Part shown: piece after piece, positions 52,615 through 62,347 of the stretch | Numbering within the stretch: position 1 is the stretch's first letter | How the letters are laid out: every line of letters begins with the position of its first letter | Assembly (NCBI RefSeq): GCF_009649845.1 | Contig: NZ_WJIE01000001.1 | Span: 186,001 to 250,000 of the forward strand | Reading direction: 5' to 3' | Length of the DNA: 64,000 bases | DNA from: Polyangium spumosum | GTDB lineage: Bacteria > Myxococcota_A > Polyangia > Polyangiales > Polyangiaceae | Made by a program: the position numbers and the translations under genes | The notes under the pieces: generated by a model | Databases searched by the model: none | What the model was told of the DNA's origin: nothing | Seen by the model: the letters and a program-made list of their open reading frames with translations, nothing else

Positions 52615-54288
52615 TCATCCTCGCGCGGACAGGAGCCGCGCGAGCGCCTCACCCACGGCGCGGGCAAGCTCATCCATCCTGCGCGTGCCCGTCAACGTGT
52701 CGCCGAGCTCGTCGACCATGAGCACCGCCGCCGGCCGCCCCGCCACGCGCACCGCCACGACCGCCACGTCCGGGCTCGCTCGCTCCATCACCTCGAGCAA
52801 CCCCGCATGCGCCTGCGTCTCGGGCACGGGGCCGAGGTAGATCGACGTCGCCGTCGCCGTCGCGAACACGCTCGGCACGTCGTGCGGGATCGAGAGCGCT
52901 CGCAGCGCCTCCTCGTCCCCGAACTCCTCGTTGCACGTCCAGCCGTGGAACCCGTCGCGCTTGACCGCGAAGAGCGCCACCCGACGCGCGAAGAGCGCCG
53001 CACCCCCGAGCGCGAGCGACACGATCTCGTCACGCGTCGCAGCTCGCCCGAGCGCCCCGAGGATCGCGCTCGGATCCGGAAAGGGCAGGGGAGGCGGCCC
53101 CACGAACGTCTGGCGTTGCGGCTCCTCCTCGTCGTGCCCCTCGGCCGGCACAGGCGCCGGCGCCTGGCCCTTCGCGGGCACCGGGAGCGACATCGCAGGC
53201 GGCGGCACCGACACGCCACCCCGACGCGCCGACGGCGCAGGCGCAAACGAGTTCGGCCCCGCGATCGGCTCCGCGATCGGAGCCCCCAGCACCGGCGCGA
53301 GCGGACCCGCGACGGGCGCGTCGTGGGTCGTCCAGATCGACGCCGAGCGCGGCGCCTTCTCGTCGCTCGACGCGTCCTCCACGACGCGCGGCGCCGTGCC
53401 CCCGTCGCTCGACGGCACACGCGAAAAGACCGACGGATCCAGGGTCGGACGTGTCGCGCCGCGCCACGCCGTGAGCTCGGGCGGCGCCACCGCGAGCGGC
53501 GACGGCACCGACGCCGGGCCGGGCGGCGGCGTCGACGGAAACGACACTCGCGGCGGATCGTCCGGAGCCGCCGACGCAGCCGCGGCCTTCGTCGTCGGCA
53601 ACGCCGATCGAACGGCTCGCTCGACCGGCGCAGCGCCACGCAGCGTCCCCGGCGTCCCGCGTCGTGTCGCGGGCGCGGACGCGTGCGCCGCGTCCACGTC
53701 GCTCCCCTCCGGCACACGTTTGACCAGCGGGATCGGCGTGCTGATCGTCGGCGGCGGCGGGAGCGACGACACCGGCGCGCCGTACGGCGATGCAGGCGTC
53801 GCCCGCCGTGATCGATTCTTCTTCGGGGCCTCGGGGTGCGCCGCCGTGAGCTCGATCCGCCGGATCGCCTCCTCGACCGCGCCGATCGGCGCCCGCAGCA
53901 CCCGCACCGGCGCGCCGAGGTGAAACGACATCTCCGACTCGATGTGCGTATCCAGCGGATCGGCCGCGGCCACGTCGACCGTCCCCGTGAACGGATCGAG
54001 CCGCGTCGGCAGCGCGCAGAGCCTGCGACAGAGCGCGCGCGGAAGCTTCGCCACGAGATCCGGCGCGCCTTGCACGTGACGTAGCCCCGGCCCTGCGTAC
54101 CGCGCGATCTCCTCGTCGAGCTCGGCCTCCGTGATCGCCCCGCGATCCACGAGCGCGCGCGTGAACGGGATCCCTCGCACGACCGACAGGAGAAGCGCCG
54201 CCTGCACCTTCTCCCGCGTCACCAGGTTCGCCGCGATCAGGCGTCGCCCCAACTCGACCGACACGGGGCGAACGATATCACTCTTCAT
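52615..54288 (-). CDS. MshEN (GspE N-terminal)-domain protein with long linker
   Basis: This 557-residue protein starts with an MshEN-like domain (about 10-150; [20 protein letters not shown], then [20 protein letters not shown]). This is the nucleotide- or c-di-GMP-binding module of type II secretion and pilus ATPases. No ATPase follows. Instead there is a Pro/Ala-rich linker of some 230 residues and a C-terminal GAF-like domain (about 410-555). It may report second-messenger levels to another machine. It is 19 bp ahead of the mutase gene and 24 bp after the FtsB-like gene. Confidence 0.7.
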   Translation of the reverse strand: MKSDIVRPVSVELGRRLIAANLVTREKVQAALLLSVVRGIPFTRALVDRGAITEAELDEEIARYAGPGLRHVQGAPDLVAKLPRALCRRLCALPTRLDPFTGTVDVAAADPLDTHIESEMSFHLGAPVRVLRAPIGAVEEAIRRIELTAAHPEAPKKNRSRRATPASPYGAPVSSLPPPPTISTPIPLVKRVPEGSDVDAAHASAPATRRGTPGTLRGAAPVERAVRSALPTTKAAAASAAPDDPPRVSFPSTPPPGPASVPSPLAVAPPELTAWRGATRPTLDPSVFSRVPSSDGGTAPRVVEDASSDEKAPRSASIWTTHDAPVAGPLAPVLGAPIAEPIAGPNSFAPAPSARRGGVSVPPPAMSLPVPAKGQAPAPVPAEGHDEEEPQRQTFVGPPPLPFPDPSAILGALGRAATRDEIVSLALGGAALFARRVALFAVKRDGFHGWTCNEEFGDEEALRALSIPHDVPSVFATATATSIYLGPVPETQAHAGLLEVMERASPDVAVVAVRVAGRPAAVLMVDELGDTLTGTRRMDELARAVGEALARLLSARG

Positions 54289-54312
54289 GTCGGCGAGGGG
54301 CCCGATGGCCCC

Positions 54313-54612
54313 TCAACGCGACGCTGGAAACTGGAAGACGACCTCGGTCTGTCGCACGAGCCCGAGGTTGTCCCGCGCGATGCGCTCGACCGCCGTCGGA
54401 TCGTCCCGCAGCCGCTCGACCCGCCCGCGCAGCGCGTCGATCTCGCGCCTGAGCTCGGCGCTCTCCTCTTCCACCTGCTCGAGCTCCCGCTCGAGGCCCC
54501 GCAGCCGCGGCAAGCCCTCGGGGGAGAGGATCATCACAGGCACCCCGATGACGGCCACGACGAGGATCCCGACCGGCAGCACCCGCTCGATCGCCAAGGT
54601 GAGTCGACGCAC
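54313..54612 (-). CDS. ftsB: FtsB/DivIC-like cell-division protein
   Basis: This 99-residue protein has one membrane helix (about 12-30, VLPVGILVVAVIGVPVMIL), then a coiled coil (LERELEQVEEESAELRREID). The conserved C-terminal motif is DPTAVERIARDNLGLVRQTEVVF. That is the FtsB/DivIC family of the divisome, which bridges FtsL and FtsQ. Length and topology fit. Confidence 0.88.
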   Translation of the reverse strand: MRRLTLAIERVLPVGILVVAVIGVPVMILSPEGLPRLRGLERELEQVEEESAELRREIDALRGRVERLRDDPTAVERIARDNLGLVRQTEVVFQFPASR

Positions 54613-54820
54613 GTCTCCCTCCCTGCCATGGCCGGGGGCGTTCGGTCAACTTTCCGGGCTCCCGCCGTCCGGAAAGCGCACGCTTTTTTGGATCGGTTGT
54701 TCTTCGCGAACGACCGGACCTTTGGCTAGCATACGCCCGGCCGCGGGCGCCCTGGTCGGTTTGGCTGGACCGGACGTTGACCAGATGAGGGCGCCGCCGC
54801 GAAGGATCCGAGGAGATTGC

Positions 54821-57800
54821 ATGTCGATCGATATCGTCCGAGGTGAGCTCGAGCGCCTCTTCTCGCTCGATGAAATGACCGCGCTGTCGAGCGAGCTGCT
54901 CGGGCTCGATCCGGCCCAGGTGGGAGGCGCCGCCTCGAAGGCATCCTTCGCGCGCGCGCTCGCGGACCGTTGCTTCGAGAACGACGCAGAGGCCGCGCTG
55001 GTCGACGCGATCCTCGCAGCGAGGCCCGAGGCCGGCGCGTCGCTCCGCGAGCTCGCGAAGAAGGGCGCGATCGCCGAAGCCGAGCTCAAGAACGGCGAGG
55101 CGTTTGGCTCCTTCACGGTGACGCGCAAGATCGGCGAGGGCCCGCGCGCCTTCGTCTACGCGGCGACGCGCAAGGCCGAGGGCGAAGGCAAGCCCGAGGA
55201 GCGGATCCTCAAGGTCTTCCGCAAGGACGCCGCGTCGGGTCCACGCGCGCTCCATCGTTTCCTCACGGCCGTGCGGCTCGCCGCGAAGGTCGAGCACGAG
55301 AGCCTGCCCGCCTCGCTCGAGGCCGGCGTCGTCTCGGGTCGCGCGTACGTCGCGTACGCGCCCATCGACGGCCAGCCGCTCGCCGCGCGCGTCACGCGCA
55401 CGGGCGCGCTGCACATCAACGAGGCGCGCGAGATCGTCCGGCAGGTCCTCTCGGCGCTCGCCGCGCTGCACGAGGCTCGCTTCGTGCACGGCAACGTCAA
55501 GCTCGACAACGTGCTCGTCGGCCGCGGCGAAGGCGGCAAGGTCCGCGCGTACCTCGTCGACGCCGGCTGCGATCGCATGATCCGCGCGGGCTGGCCCGAG
55601 GGCGTCCCTCAGATCACGCGGAACCTCTCTCCGGAGCAGATCCGCGGCGGGCTCGTCGACACGCAGAGCGACGTCTACGCCTTCGGCACCCTGCTCTTCG
55701 AGCTGCTCGCGGGCAAGCCGGCGTTCACCGGCGAGACGTCCGCCGACGTCGCTGCCGCGCACCTCGTCCGCGAAGCGCCCGCCGCGTCCACGGTCGCGCC
55801 GAAGGGCTGGGTCAACAAGGAGCTCGACGAGATCATCACGAAGCTGCTCCAGAAGGACCCGAGCGCTCGCCCCAAGGGCGCGCGCGGCGCGCTCGATCTC
55901 GTCGATCCCAAGGCCAAGGAGGCCGAAGAGGCGCCCAAGGGCAAGACGTTCACGGACGAGGAGATCAACGACCTCGCCGACCTCCTGCTCGCCGATCCGA
56001 CGGATCACGACTCGGCCCTCGCGCTGGAGAGCGCGTCGCGTGACGGCGCCGATCCGCACAAGGTCGCCGAGGCCTTCGTGATCGCGGCCTCCGAGGTCGA
56101 CGAGGGCGAGAGCGCGGGCGAGAAGATCAAGGCCGCGGAGACGAAGAAGCAGCTCCTCTTCCGCGCCGCCCGCACCTACGAGAACGTCGCGAAGGATCTG
56201 GAGAAGGCCGAGGGCGTGCTCCAGCAGATCGTCGAGCTCGACGAGGACGACGACGTCGCGTTCAGCGCGCTCGAGGACGTGCGCCGGCAGCTCGGCAAGC
56301 ACGAGGAGGTCGTCGAGATGCTCCTCGAGCGCAGCGAGAAGGCGCAGGATCCGCCGGCTCGAGCGCGCGCGCTGAACGAGATCGGCCGCCTGTACGTGCG
56401 CGAGCTCGAGGACGTCGAGCAGGGCGTCTTCGCCTTCGCGCAGGCGCTCTCCATCCTCCCCGAGAACCAGGACTACTCGAAGGATCTCGAGCGCGCGGCC
56501 GGCAGCGACATGAAGATCTGGGCCGAGGCGCTGCAGATCCTCAGCACCGCGACGACCAGCGCCGAGATGTCGACCGAGTCGAAGATCGCGCTCTTCAACC
56601 TGCTCGGGCGCTGGTACTCCGAGAAGATCGCGCGCCCCGACATGGGCCTGCCTTGCTTCCAGGCCGTGCTCTCGGCCGAGCCCGGGCACGACGGCGCGCT
56701 CGACGGCATGGCGCAGCTCTACCGCCGCGCGCAGCAGTGGCAGGAGCTCTGCCAGATCCTCCAGACCCGCGCCGATCGCGCCGCCACGCCGGAGCGCTCG
56801 CGCGAGATCCGCGCCGAGGCCGCCGAGGTGCTGGAGACGCGGCTCAACGACGCCTCGCGCGCCCGCGACCTCTACGAGCACATCTTCCAGGAAGATCCGA
56901 GCAACGACAAAGCCGCCGACGCGCTCGGCCGCATCTACCACCGCCAGGAGGACTGGGCCGGCTACGCGAAGATCCTCGAGCGCCGCGCCGACGCGCTCCG
57001 CGGCGAGGCTCGCGTCGACGCCATCTGCAAGGTCGCCGAGCTCTACGAGGATCAGCTCAACGACCTCGGCGAGGCCACGCGCCGCTACGAGGCCGCGCTC
57101 GACGTCGACCCGCACAGCCTCACCGCGCTGCGCGGCCTCGACCGCATCTACAACCGCACGGGCCGCTACAAGGAGCTCGTCGGCAACCTGGAGAAGCAGA
57201 TCTCGATCAGCGCGACGCCTCGCCAGAAGATCAACCTCTACGAGCGGCTCGCCGGCATCCACGACGAGCAGTTCCTCGATCACGGCAAGGCCGCCGAGGC
57301 GTACGAGGCGATCCTCCAGATCGATCCGGCGCACGAGGGCACGCTCACCGCGCTCATGCGGCATTACCGCGCGCTCGAGCGCTGGGAGGACGTCGTCTCG
57401 CTCTACGAGCGCCTCCTCCGCATCGTCACCGAGGACAAGCGCGTGATCGAGCTGCTCCTCGCGATGGGCCGCGTGCTCGTCGAGCAGGTCGGATCGCCCG
57501 AGCGCGCCTCCAAGGCCTACGAGAAGGTCATGGAGATCGATCCGCAACACGGCGGCGCGCTCGAGTCGCTCGCCAACGTCCGCGCCGCGTCCGGCGACGC
57601 GATGGCGGCGCTCTCCGCGATCGAGTCGCTCGCCGTGAAGGCCACGACGCCCGAGACGCGCGCCGACCTCTGGATCCGCGCCGCCAAGCTCCTCGACGAC
57701 AAGGGCGATCGCGACGGCGCGATCGAGCGTTACAAGAAGGCCCTCGACGCCCAGCCGGGCAACGTCGCGGCCTCCACCGCGCTGCGCGCCGCCTACCTCG

Positions 57801-60154
57801 CGCGCGGCGACGCCACGAGCGCCGTCGAGCTCCTCGGCCGCGAGATCGACGCCGCCGAGGGCAACCTCGCCAAGGCGCGCCTCTACGGCGAGATGGCCTT
57901 CCTCCTCCACGAGAAGCTGAAGGACACCGAGCGCGCCCAGGCCGCCGCGACGAAGGCGATCGACCTCGACCCGACGAACATGAAGGCGCTCTACGTCTCG
58001 GGCGAGATCGCCTTCAACGCGACCCGCTTCGTCGAGGCCGCGAAGCACTTCGAGTCGCTGGCGAACCGCTCCGACGCGATGCCGAAGGACCTCGCGCTCG
58101 ACGTGGTCAGCCACTACATCGACGCGCTCAGCAAGAGCGGATCGACCGAGAAGGCCGTCTCCGTCCTGCCGACCCTGCTCGCGCTCGCGCCCGACGTCCC
58201 GGAGGCGATCCGCCGCGCGGCGAAGGTCCGCTACGACGCCAAGCAGTACAAGGAGAGCGCCGCGCTCTACGTCGATCTCACGAACCGGTTCGGCGACAAG
58301 CTCGAGCCCTCGGATCGCGCCGAGGCGATGCTCTACCTCGGCCAGGCGCGGCTCTCGCTCGGCGAGGTCGAGGAGGCGGTCCTGCCGCTGCTCGACGCGG
58401 CCGACCTCATGCCCGAGGCCCCCGAGCCCATCGCGGCGCTCGTGCGCCTCTACGAGGCGAAGAAGGACTGGGAGGAGGTCATCCGCCTCAAGATGCGCCG
58501 CATCGACGTCGTCAGCGGCGAAGAGCGCGTCGCGCTGCTGCTCGACGTCGGCGACATCATGGCGGCGCAGCTCGGCGATCGCACGCGCGCGGCGAAGAGC
58601 TACGTGGCCGCGCTCGACGAGAGGCCGGACGATCGGAAGATCCTGACCAAGCTGATGCAGCTCTACAGCGAGGAGAAGGACTGGTCGAAGCTCATCGAGG
58701 TCGTCCTCAAGCTCGCGAGCAAGATCGACGACAAGCGGCAAAAGGCGAAGTACATGCACACCGCCGCGATCGTGAGCGCCCGTCAGCTCGGCGACATCGA
58801 CAAGGCGATCGAGTACTACGACCAGGTCCTCGAGCTCGATCCTTCGCTCGACAAGGCGCTCACCGAGGCGATCGAGGTCCGCGAGCAGAAGGGCGATTGG
58901 GAGGGCGTGGAGCGCCTCTACCGCGTCGATCTCGAGCGAGCGACCGATCACAACGACACGCCGAAGATGCTCGCCACGATGGAGAAGCTCGGCGCGCTCT
59001 ACAAGGACAAGCTCGGCGCGATCGCCGACGCGATCGACGCCTACGAGGCCGCGCAGACGCTCGATCCCGAGAACCACGAGCGCGAGGAGCAGCTCGCCAA
59101 GCTCTACGCGAGCGACCCGGCGCAGTACCTCGACAAGGCCGTGTCCGCGCAGGCGATCCTGCTCCGCAGAAACCCGTACCGCCCCGAGCCCTACAAGCTC
59201 CTGCGCAAGCTCTACACCGAGTCGAAGCGAGCGGACGCGGCCTTCTGCCTCTGCCAGGCGCTCACGCTGATGAGCTTCGCCGAGCCCGACGAGGAGCGCT
59301 TCTTCAAGCGCATGCGCTCGGACACGGCCGCCGCGGCGCAGGTCCCGCTCGGCGAGGAGGACTGGTTCGCGAACCTCACGCACCCGGACGCCGACCCGCT
59401 GCTGACGAACGTCTTCGCCGTCATCCAGCCGGCCGTGATCATGAAGAACGGCCAGCCGCTCGAGGCGCTCGGTTATCAGATGGCGTACGCGATCGACCTC
59501 ATGCGGCACCCGTATCCGCTCTCGCAGACGATCGTGTTCTCGGCGGGCGTGCTGGGCCTCGAGTTGCCGCTCTGCTTCCAGAATCCCATGGATCCTGGAG
59601 GGATGAGCTTCCTGCACGCGCACACGCCCTCGATCGTGCTCGGCGCCGCCGCGCTCGCCGCGGAGGTGCCCCCGCAGATGGGCGCGTTCATCGCGAGCCG
59701 CCACCTCACGTACTACCGGTCCGGCATGTACCTTCGGCACCTCGTCCCCACGGGCACGGGGCTCCGCGCGTGGCTCTTCGCGGCGATCAAGCTCATCTCG
59801 CCGAACTTCCCGATCTCCAAGGACATCGAAGGTCCGGTGAAGGAGAACCTCGCGGTGATCGAGTCGACGATCACGGGCGCGCGCCGCGACGAGCTCGCGA
59901 GCGCAGTGACGAAGCTGCTTCAGGCCGGCGCCATCGACCTGAAGAAGTGGGTCGCGGGTGTCGACCTCACGGCCGATCGTGCGGGCTTCATCGTGGCGAA
60001 CGACCTCGAGATCGCGCACGAGATCATCAAGGCTGCCGACGACGCCTCGACCGCCGTGCCGCAGAAGGAGCGCCTCAAGGAGCTCACGCTCTTCGCGGTC
60101 AGCGAGGACTACTTCGCCATCCGCCAGAAGCTCGGCATCAACATCGACGCCTGA
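54821..60154 (+). CDS. giant pseudokinase-TPR protein
   Basis: This 1,777-residue cytoplasmic protein has a short N-terminal helical region and then a kinase-like domain (about 90-345). It keeps the overall fold (SPEQIRGGLVDTQSDVYAFG), but the catalytic loop reads FVHGNVKLDN where HRD is expected, and DAG replaces DFG. It is therefore inactive. From about 400 to 1500 come some 25 helical TPR units (repeats such as YEAILQIDPAHEGTLTAL). The last 280 residues form a conserved globular domain (PLEALGYQMAYAIDLMRHPY). No membrane helix is present. It is likely a large scaffold, seen in many myxobacteria. ATG 54821 follows AGGAGATTGC. Confidence 0.85.
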   Translation: MSIDIVRGELERLFSLDEMTALSSELLGLDPAQVGGAASKASFARALADRCFENDAEAALVDAILAARPEAGASLRELAKKGAIAEAELKNGEAFGSFTVTRKIGEGPRAFVYAATRKAEGEGKPEERILKVFRKDAASGPRALHRFLTAVRLAAKVEHESLPASLEAGVVSGRAYVAYAPIDGQPLAARVTRTGALHINEAREIVRQVLSALAALHEARFVHGNVKLDNVLVGRGEGGKVRAYLVDAGCDRMIRAGWPEGVPQITRNLSPEQIRGGLVDTQSDVYAFGTLLFELLAGKPAFTGETSADVAAAHLVREAPAASTVAPKGWVNKELDEIITKLLQKDPSARPKGARGALDLVDPKAKEAEEAPKGKTFTDEEINDLADLLLADPTDHDSALALESASRDGADPHKVAEAFVIAASEVDEGESAGEKIKAAETKKQLLFRAARTYENVAKDLEKAEGVLQQIVELDEDDDVAFSALEDVRRQLGKHEEVVEMLLERSEKAQDPPARARALNEIGRLYVRELEDVEQGVFAFAQALSILPENQDYSKDLERAAGSDMKIWAEALQILSTATTSAEMSTESKIALFNLLGRWYSEKIARPDMGLPCFQAVLSAEPGHDGALDGMAQLYRRAQQWQELCQILQTRADRAATPERSREIRAEAAEVLETRLNDASRARDLYEHIFQEDPSNDKAADALGRIYHRQEDWAGYAKILERRADALRGEARVDAICKVAELYEDQLNDLGEATRRYEAALDVDPHSLTALRGLDRIYNRTGRYKELVGNLEKQISISATPRQKINLYERLAGIHDEQFLDHGKAAEAYEAILQIDPAHEGTLTALMRHYRALERWEDVVSLYERLLRIVTEDKRVIELLLAMGRVLVEQVGSPERASKAYEKVMEIDPQHGGALESLANVRAASGDAMAALSAIESLAVKATTPETRADLWIRAAKLLDDKGDRDGAIERYKKALDAQPGNVAASTALRAAYLARGDATSAVELLGREIDAAEGNLAKARLYGEMAFLLHEKLKDTERAQAAATKAIDLDPTNMKALYVSGEIAFNATRFVEAAKHFESLANRSDAMPKDLALDVVSHYIDALSKSGSTEKAVSVLPTLLALAPDVPEAIRRAAKVRYDAKQYKESAALYVDLTNRFGDKLEPSDRAEAMLYLGQARLSLGEVEEAVLPLLDAADLMPEAPEPIAALVRLYEAKKDWEEVIRLKMRRIDVVSGEERVALLLDVGDIMAAQLGDRTRAAKSYVAALDERPDDRKILTKLMQLYSEEKDWSKLIEVVLKLASKIDDKRQKAKYMHTAAIVSARQLGDIDKAIEYYDQVLELDPSLDKALTEAIEVREQKGDWEGVERLYRVDLERATDHNDTPKMLATMEKLGALYKDKLGAIADAIDAYEAAQTLDPENHEREEQLAKLYASDPAQYLDKAVSAQAILLRRNPYRPEPYKLLRKLYTESKRADAAFCLCQALTLMSFAEPDEERFFKRMRSDTAAAAQVPLGEEDWFANLTHPDADPLLTNVFAVIQPAVIMKNGQPLEALGYQMAYAIDLMRHPYPLSQTIVFSAGVLGLELPLCFQNPMDPGGMSFLHAHTPSIVLGAAALAAEVPPQMGAFIASRHLTYYRSGMYLRHLVPTGTGLRAWLFAAIKLISPNFPISKDIEGPVKENLAVIESTITGARRDELASAVTKLLQAGAIDLKKWVAGVDLTADRAGFIVANDLEIAHEIIKAADDASTAVPQKERLKELTLFAVSEDYFAIRQKLGINIDA

Positions 60155-60172
60155 GCATCGCCCCAAACGCCC

Positions 60173-60196
60173 GGTCCAGGCCGTGCCTGGTCCGGG
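60173..60196 (-). repeat. dispersed GC palindrome, copy B
   Basis: Inverted copy of the 24-bp palindrome at 50859-50882. Further hairpins follow: CCAGGGG/CCCCTGG (60198-60218) and CCGGGG/CCCCGG near 60230. This lies in the 282-bp gap 60155-60436, which holds no gene. Confidence 0.7.
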
Positions 60197-60313
60197 TCCA
60201 GGGGTGGACAACCCCTGGTCGGGGTCCGGGGTGAAACCCCGGGCGTTGCGCTTTGGCCCCCCAACGGTACGAATTGGCGCGACGCGGCCGCGCCATTCGT
60301 GCAAGAACAGCGG

Positions 60314-60343
60314 TTGACGGGCAAAATCCTTGGTTGCTACCCT
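60314..60343 (+). promoter_or_regulatory. candidate promoter of the histone-like/Fic gene
   Basis: TTGACG (60314-60319) and TACCCT (60338-60343) are 18 bp apart, 94 bp before the ATG. This is the best -35/-10 pair in the window. Confidence 0.4.
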
Positions 60344-60436
60344 CACGCCCCGTCGAAGGGGGCCGAGGGGCCCGACAGACTCATCGTGCCGTGTCGCCGC
60401 GGGGGGTTCTCCGAGCGACCGCTGGAATCACGCTCC

Positions 60437-62227
60437 ATGGCGGCTAAAAAGACCCGTAAATTGGCCAAGAACACCAAGAAGAAGGCAGCTCCCCGAGCCA
60501 AGGCGAGTCGGCGCGCGGCCCCGCCGCGAAAAACCGCAGCGGCGAAGCTCAAAAAGAAGCCGCGCGCGCAGGCCACGAAGCGGGCGAAGCCAGCCGCCAA
60601 GAAGGCCGTCCGCAAGGTGGCCTCGACCACTGCCTCGCGCGCGAAACGCGTGGCCGTGGTGAAGAAACGCGCGGCCGTCAAGAAGGCCAAGGCCGCCGCG
60701 AAGCCGAAGAAAAAAGCGGCGGTCGTCCGCGCCAAACGCGCGCCGGTCCGAAAAGCGCAAAGCCCCGCGAAGAAGAGGGTCAAGCGCGCCATCACGAAGA
60801 AGAAGTCGAAGAAGGTCGCGCGTAAGCCCGTCCGCGCGGTCGAGCGCCGCGCGGCCCGCGTGATCCCGCGCAAGAAGAAGGCGGCGGTCACCAAGGTCAA
60901 GCGCGCCGCGCGCCCGGCCGCGAAGGCCACGAAGGCCCGCGCGGCCAAACGTGTCGCCAAGCCGGCACGTCCCAAGCGCCCCGCTCGCCCCGCCGCGAAG
61001 GCCCGCACGGTCGAGAAGGCCCGCAAGAAGGCCGAGCTGCGGGAGGCGCGGGAGGCCAGGGAGGCGCGGGAGGCCAAGGAGGCCAAGGAGGCCAAGGCCG
61101 CCGCCAAGGCTCGCGCCGCGCGCGAGGCGGAGGAGGCCGAGCGGCTCGCCGCCAAGGAGGCGCGCCGGGCGAAGAAGGACAAAGCGGCCCGCAAGGAGCG
61201 CAAGGAGAAGGAGGCCGAGAGGGCCCCGGCTCCGAAGGAGAAGGCCAAGGCCCTCCCGCTCAAGGAGAAGGGCAAAGTCGGCAAGGAGAAGCCGGCCGAG
61301 GAGCGGGCGCCCGCCGCCAAGGAAAAGGGCGGCAAGGCCAAGAAGAAGGGCAAGGAGGGCAAGCTCCTCAAGGCCGACAAGCCGCGTGAGGGTCGCCTCA
61401 TCGCGGTGCGCGAGCCTGCCCCGCGTGTCGTGACCCTGCCGCTGCCGCTCCTGCCGCCGCAGCGCCGCGCGACCATCGAGGAGCGCTCCGAGATCATCGA
61501 GAAGCGCCTCGCTGCGCAGACCGAGGAGTTCCAGAAGAACTACACGGACCGCTTCGACATGTCGTGGATCTTCCACGACAGCGCGCTCGAGGGCGTCGTG
61601 TACACCTTCGAGGAGCTACGGACGGCGCTCTCCGGGTATGCCCCGCCGGTCTCGGACACGAACCTTCAGCCCACGTACGACGACATTCGCCGCCACAAGG
61701 AGGCGATCGAGTTCGTCCGCGATTACGGCAAGAAGAAGCTGCCCGTCACGATCGACGTGATCAAGAAGATCTACCTCATCCTCCATCCGGAAGAGGGAGA
61801 CATCAAGACCGTCAAGTACCGGAAGGACATCCCGCAGCACCGGCTGTATTTCCACGAGTATGCGCCGCCGGACAAGATCGCCTACAAGGTGCGGCAAATC
61901 GTGGATTGGCTGAACGATCCCGAGACGCGCAAGACCCGCAATGGCCTGCGCATCGCGGCCCGCGCCCACTACGACCTGCTCCGCGTCTATCCCTTCCAGT
62001 CGGACAGCGGCAAGGTCGCGCGCCTGTTCATGAACCTCCTGCTCATCCGCTCGGGCCTGCCGCCGTCGATCATCCACTCGACCGAGCGGCAGCGGTACTA
62101 CGAGGCCCTCAAGGGCTCGGCCACGACCGTGCTCCAGATGGTGCAGGAGGCGGTCGAGAACGCCCTCTCCAGCGTGGAGAAGCTCCTCGACGAGTACGAG
62201 ACCCGAAAGCGCGCTTTCGTGAGCTGA
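60437..62227 (+). CDS. histone-H1-like basic protein fused to a degenerate Fic domain
   Basis: This 596-residue protein has two very different halves. Residues 1-330 are Lys/Ala/Arg-rich with KAAVKK- and AKEAKEAK-type repeats, like histone H1 or AlgP tails, and should bind DNA. Residues about 360-596 fold like a Fic domain. An inhibitory-helix-like SALEG (382-386) comes first. At the active loop the family HPFxDGNGR becomes Tyr518-Pro-Phe-Gln-Ser-Asp-Ser-Gly-Lys-Val-Ala-Arg529. The catalytic His is Tyr and the GNGR anion hole is mostly lost, so AMP transfer is unlikely. ATG 60437. A role in nucleoid binding or gene control is inferred; no partner gene is near. Confidence 0.75.
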   Translation: MAAKKTRKLAKNTKKKAAPRAKASRRAAPPRKTAAAKLKKKPRAQATKRAKPAAKKAVRKVASTTASRAKRVAVVKKRAAVKKAKAAAKPKKKAAVVRAKRAPVRKAQSPAKKRVKRAITKKKSKKVARKPVRAVERRAARVIPRKKKAAVTKVKRAARPAAKATKARAAKRVAKPARPKRPARPAAKARTVEKARKKAELREAREAREAREAKEAKEAKAAAKARAAREAEEAERLAAKEARRAKKDKAARKERKEKEAERAPAPKEKAKALPLKEKGKVGKEKPAEERAPAAKEKGGKAKKKGKEGKLLKADKPREGRLIAVREPAPRVVTLPLPLLPPQRRATIEERSEIIEKRLAAQTEEFQKNYTDRFDMSWIFHDSALEGVVYTFEELRTALSGYAPPVSDTNLQPTYDDIRRHKEAIEFVRDYGKKKLPVTIDVIKKIYLILHPEEGDIKTVKYRKDIPQHRLYFHEYAPPDKIAYKVRQIVDWLNDPETRKTRNGLRIAARAHYDLLRVYPFQSDSGKVARLFMNLLLIRSGLPPSIIHSTERQRYYEALKGSATTVLQMVQEAVENALSSVEKLLDEYETRKRAFVS

Positions 62228-62276
62228 TCCGGAGACAAACGCGGCCCCTTTTCAGGAAGGGTTCCAGAAGGTAAAA

Positions 62277-62325
62277 CCATCGCCCCGAAGGTGACGCTCT
62301 CTCGAGCGTGATCCCGGGGCGATGG
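62277..62325 (+). promoter_or_regulatory. two-tier hairpin ahead of nth
   Basis: An outer perfect 11-bp stem, CCATCGCCCCG (62277-62287) with CGGGGCGATGG (62315-62325), encloses an inner stem ACGCTC/GAGCGT with loop TCTC. It ends 22 bp before the nth ATG. There is no U-tract, so it may be an RNA leader structure or a weak terminator of the upstream gene. Confidence 0.45.
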
Positions 62326-62347
62326 CCATTTCACCGGGACCTCTGCC

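Noticed and set aside
54278-60346. A 2,022-residue open frame on the minus strand opposite the TPR gene
   Set aside because: It is the antisense shadow of a GC-rich repeat-coding gene: Arg/Leu/Val-rich, no domain, and the plus strand has clear kinase-like and TPR patterns with a strong ribosome site.
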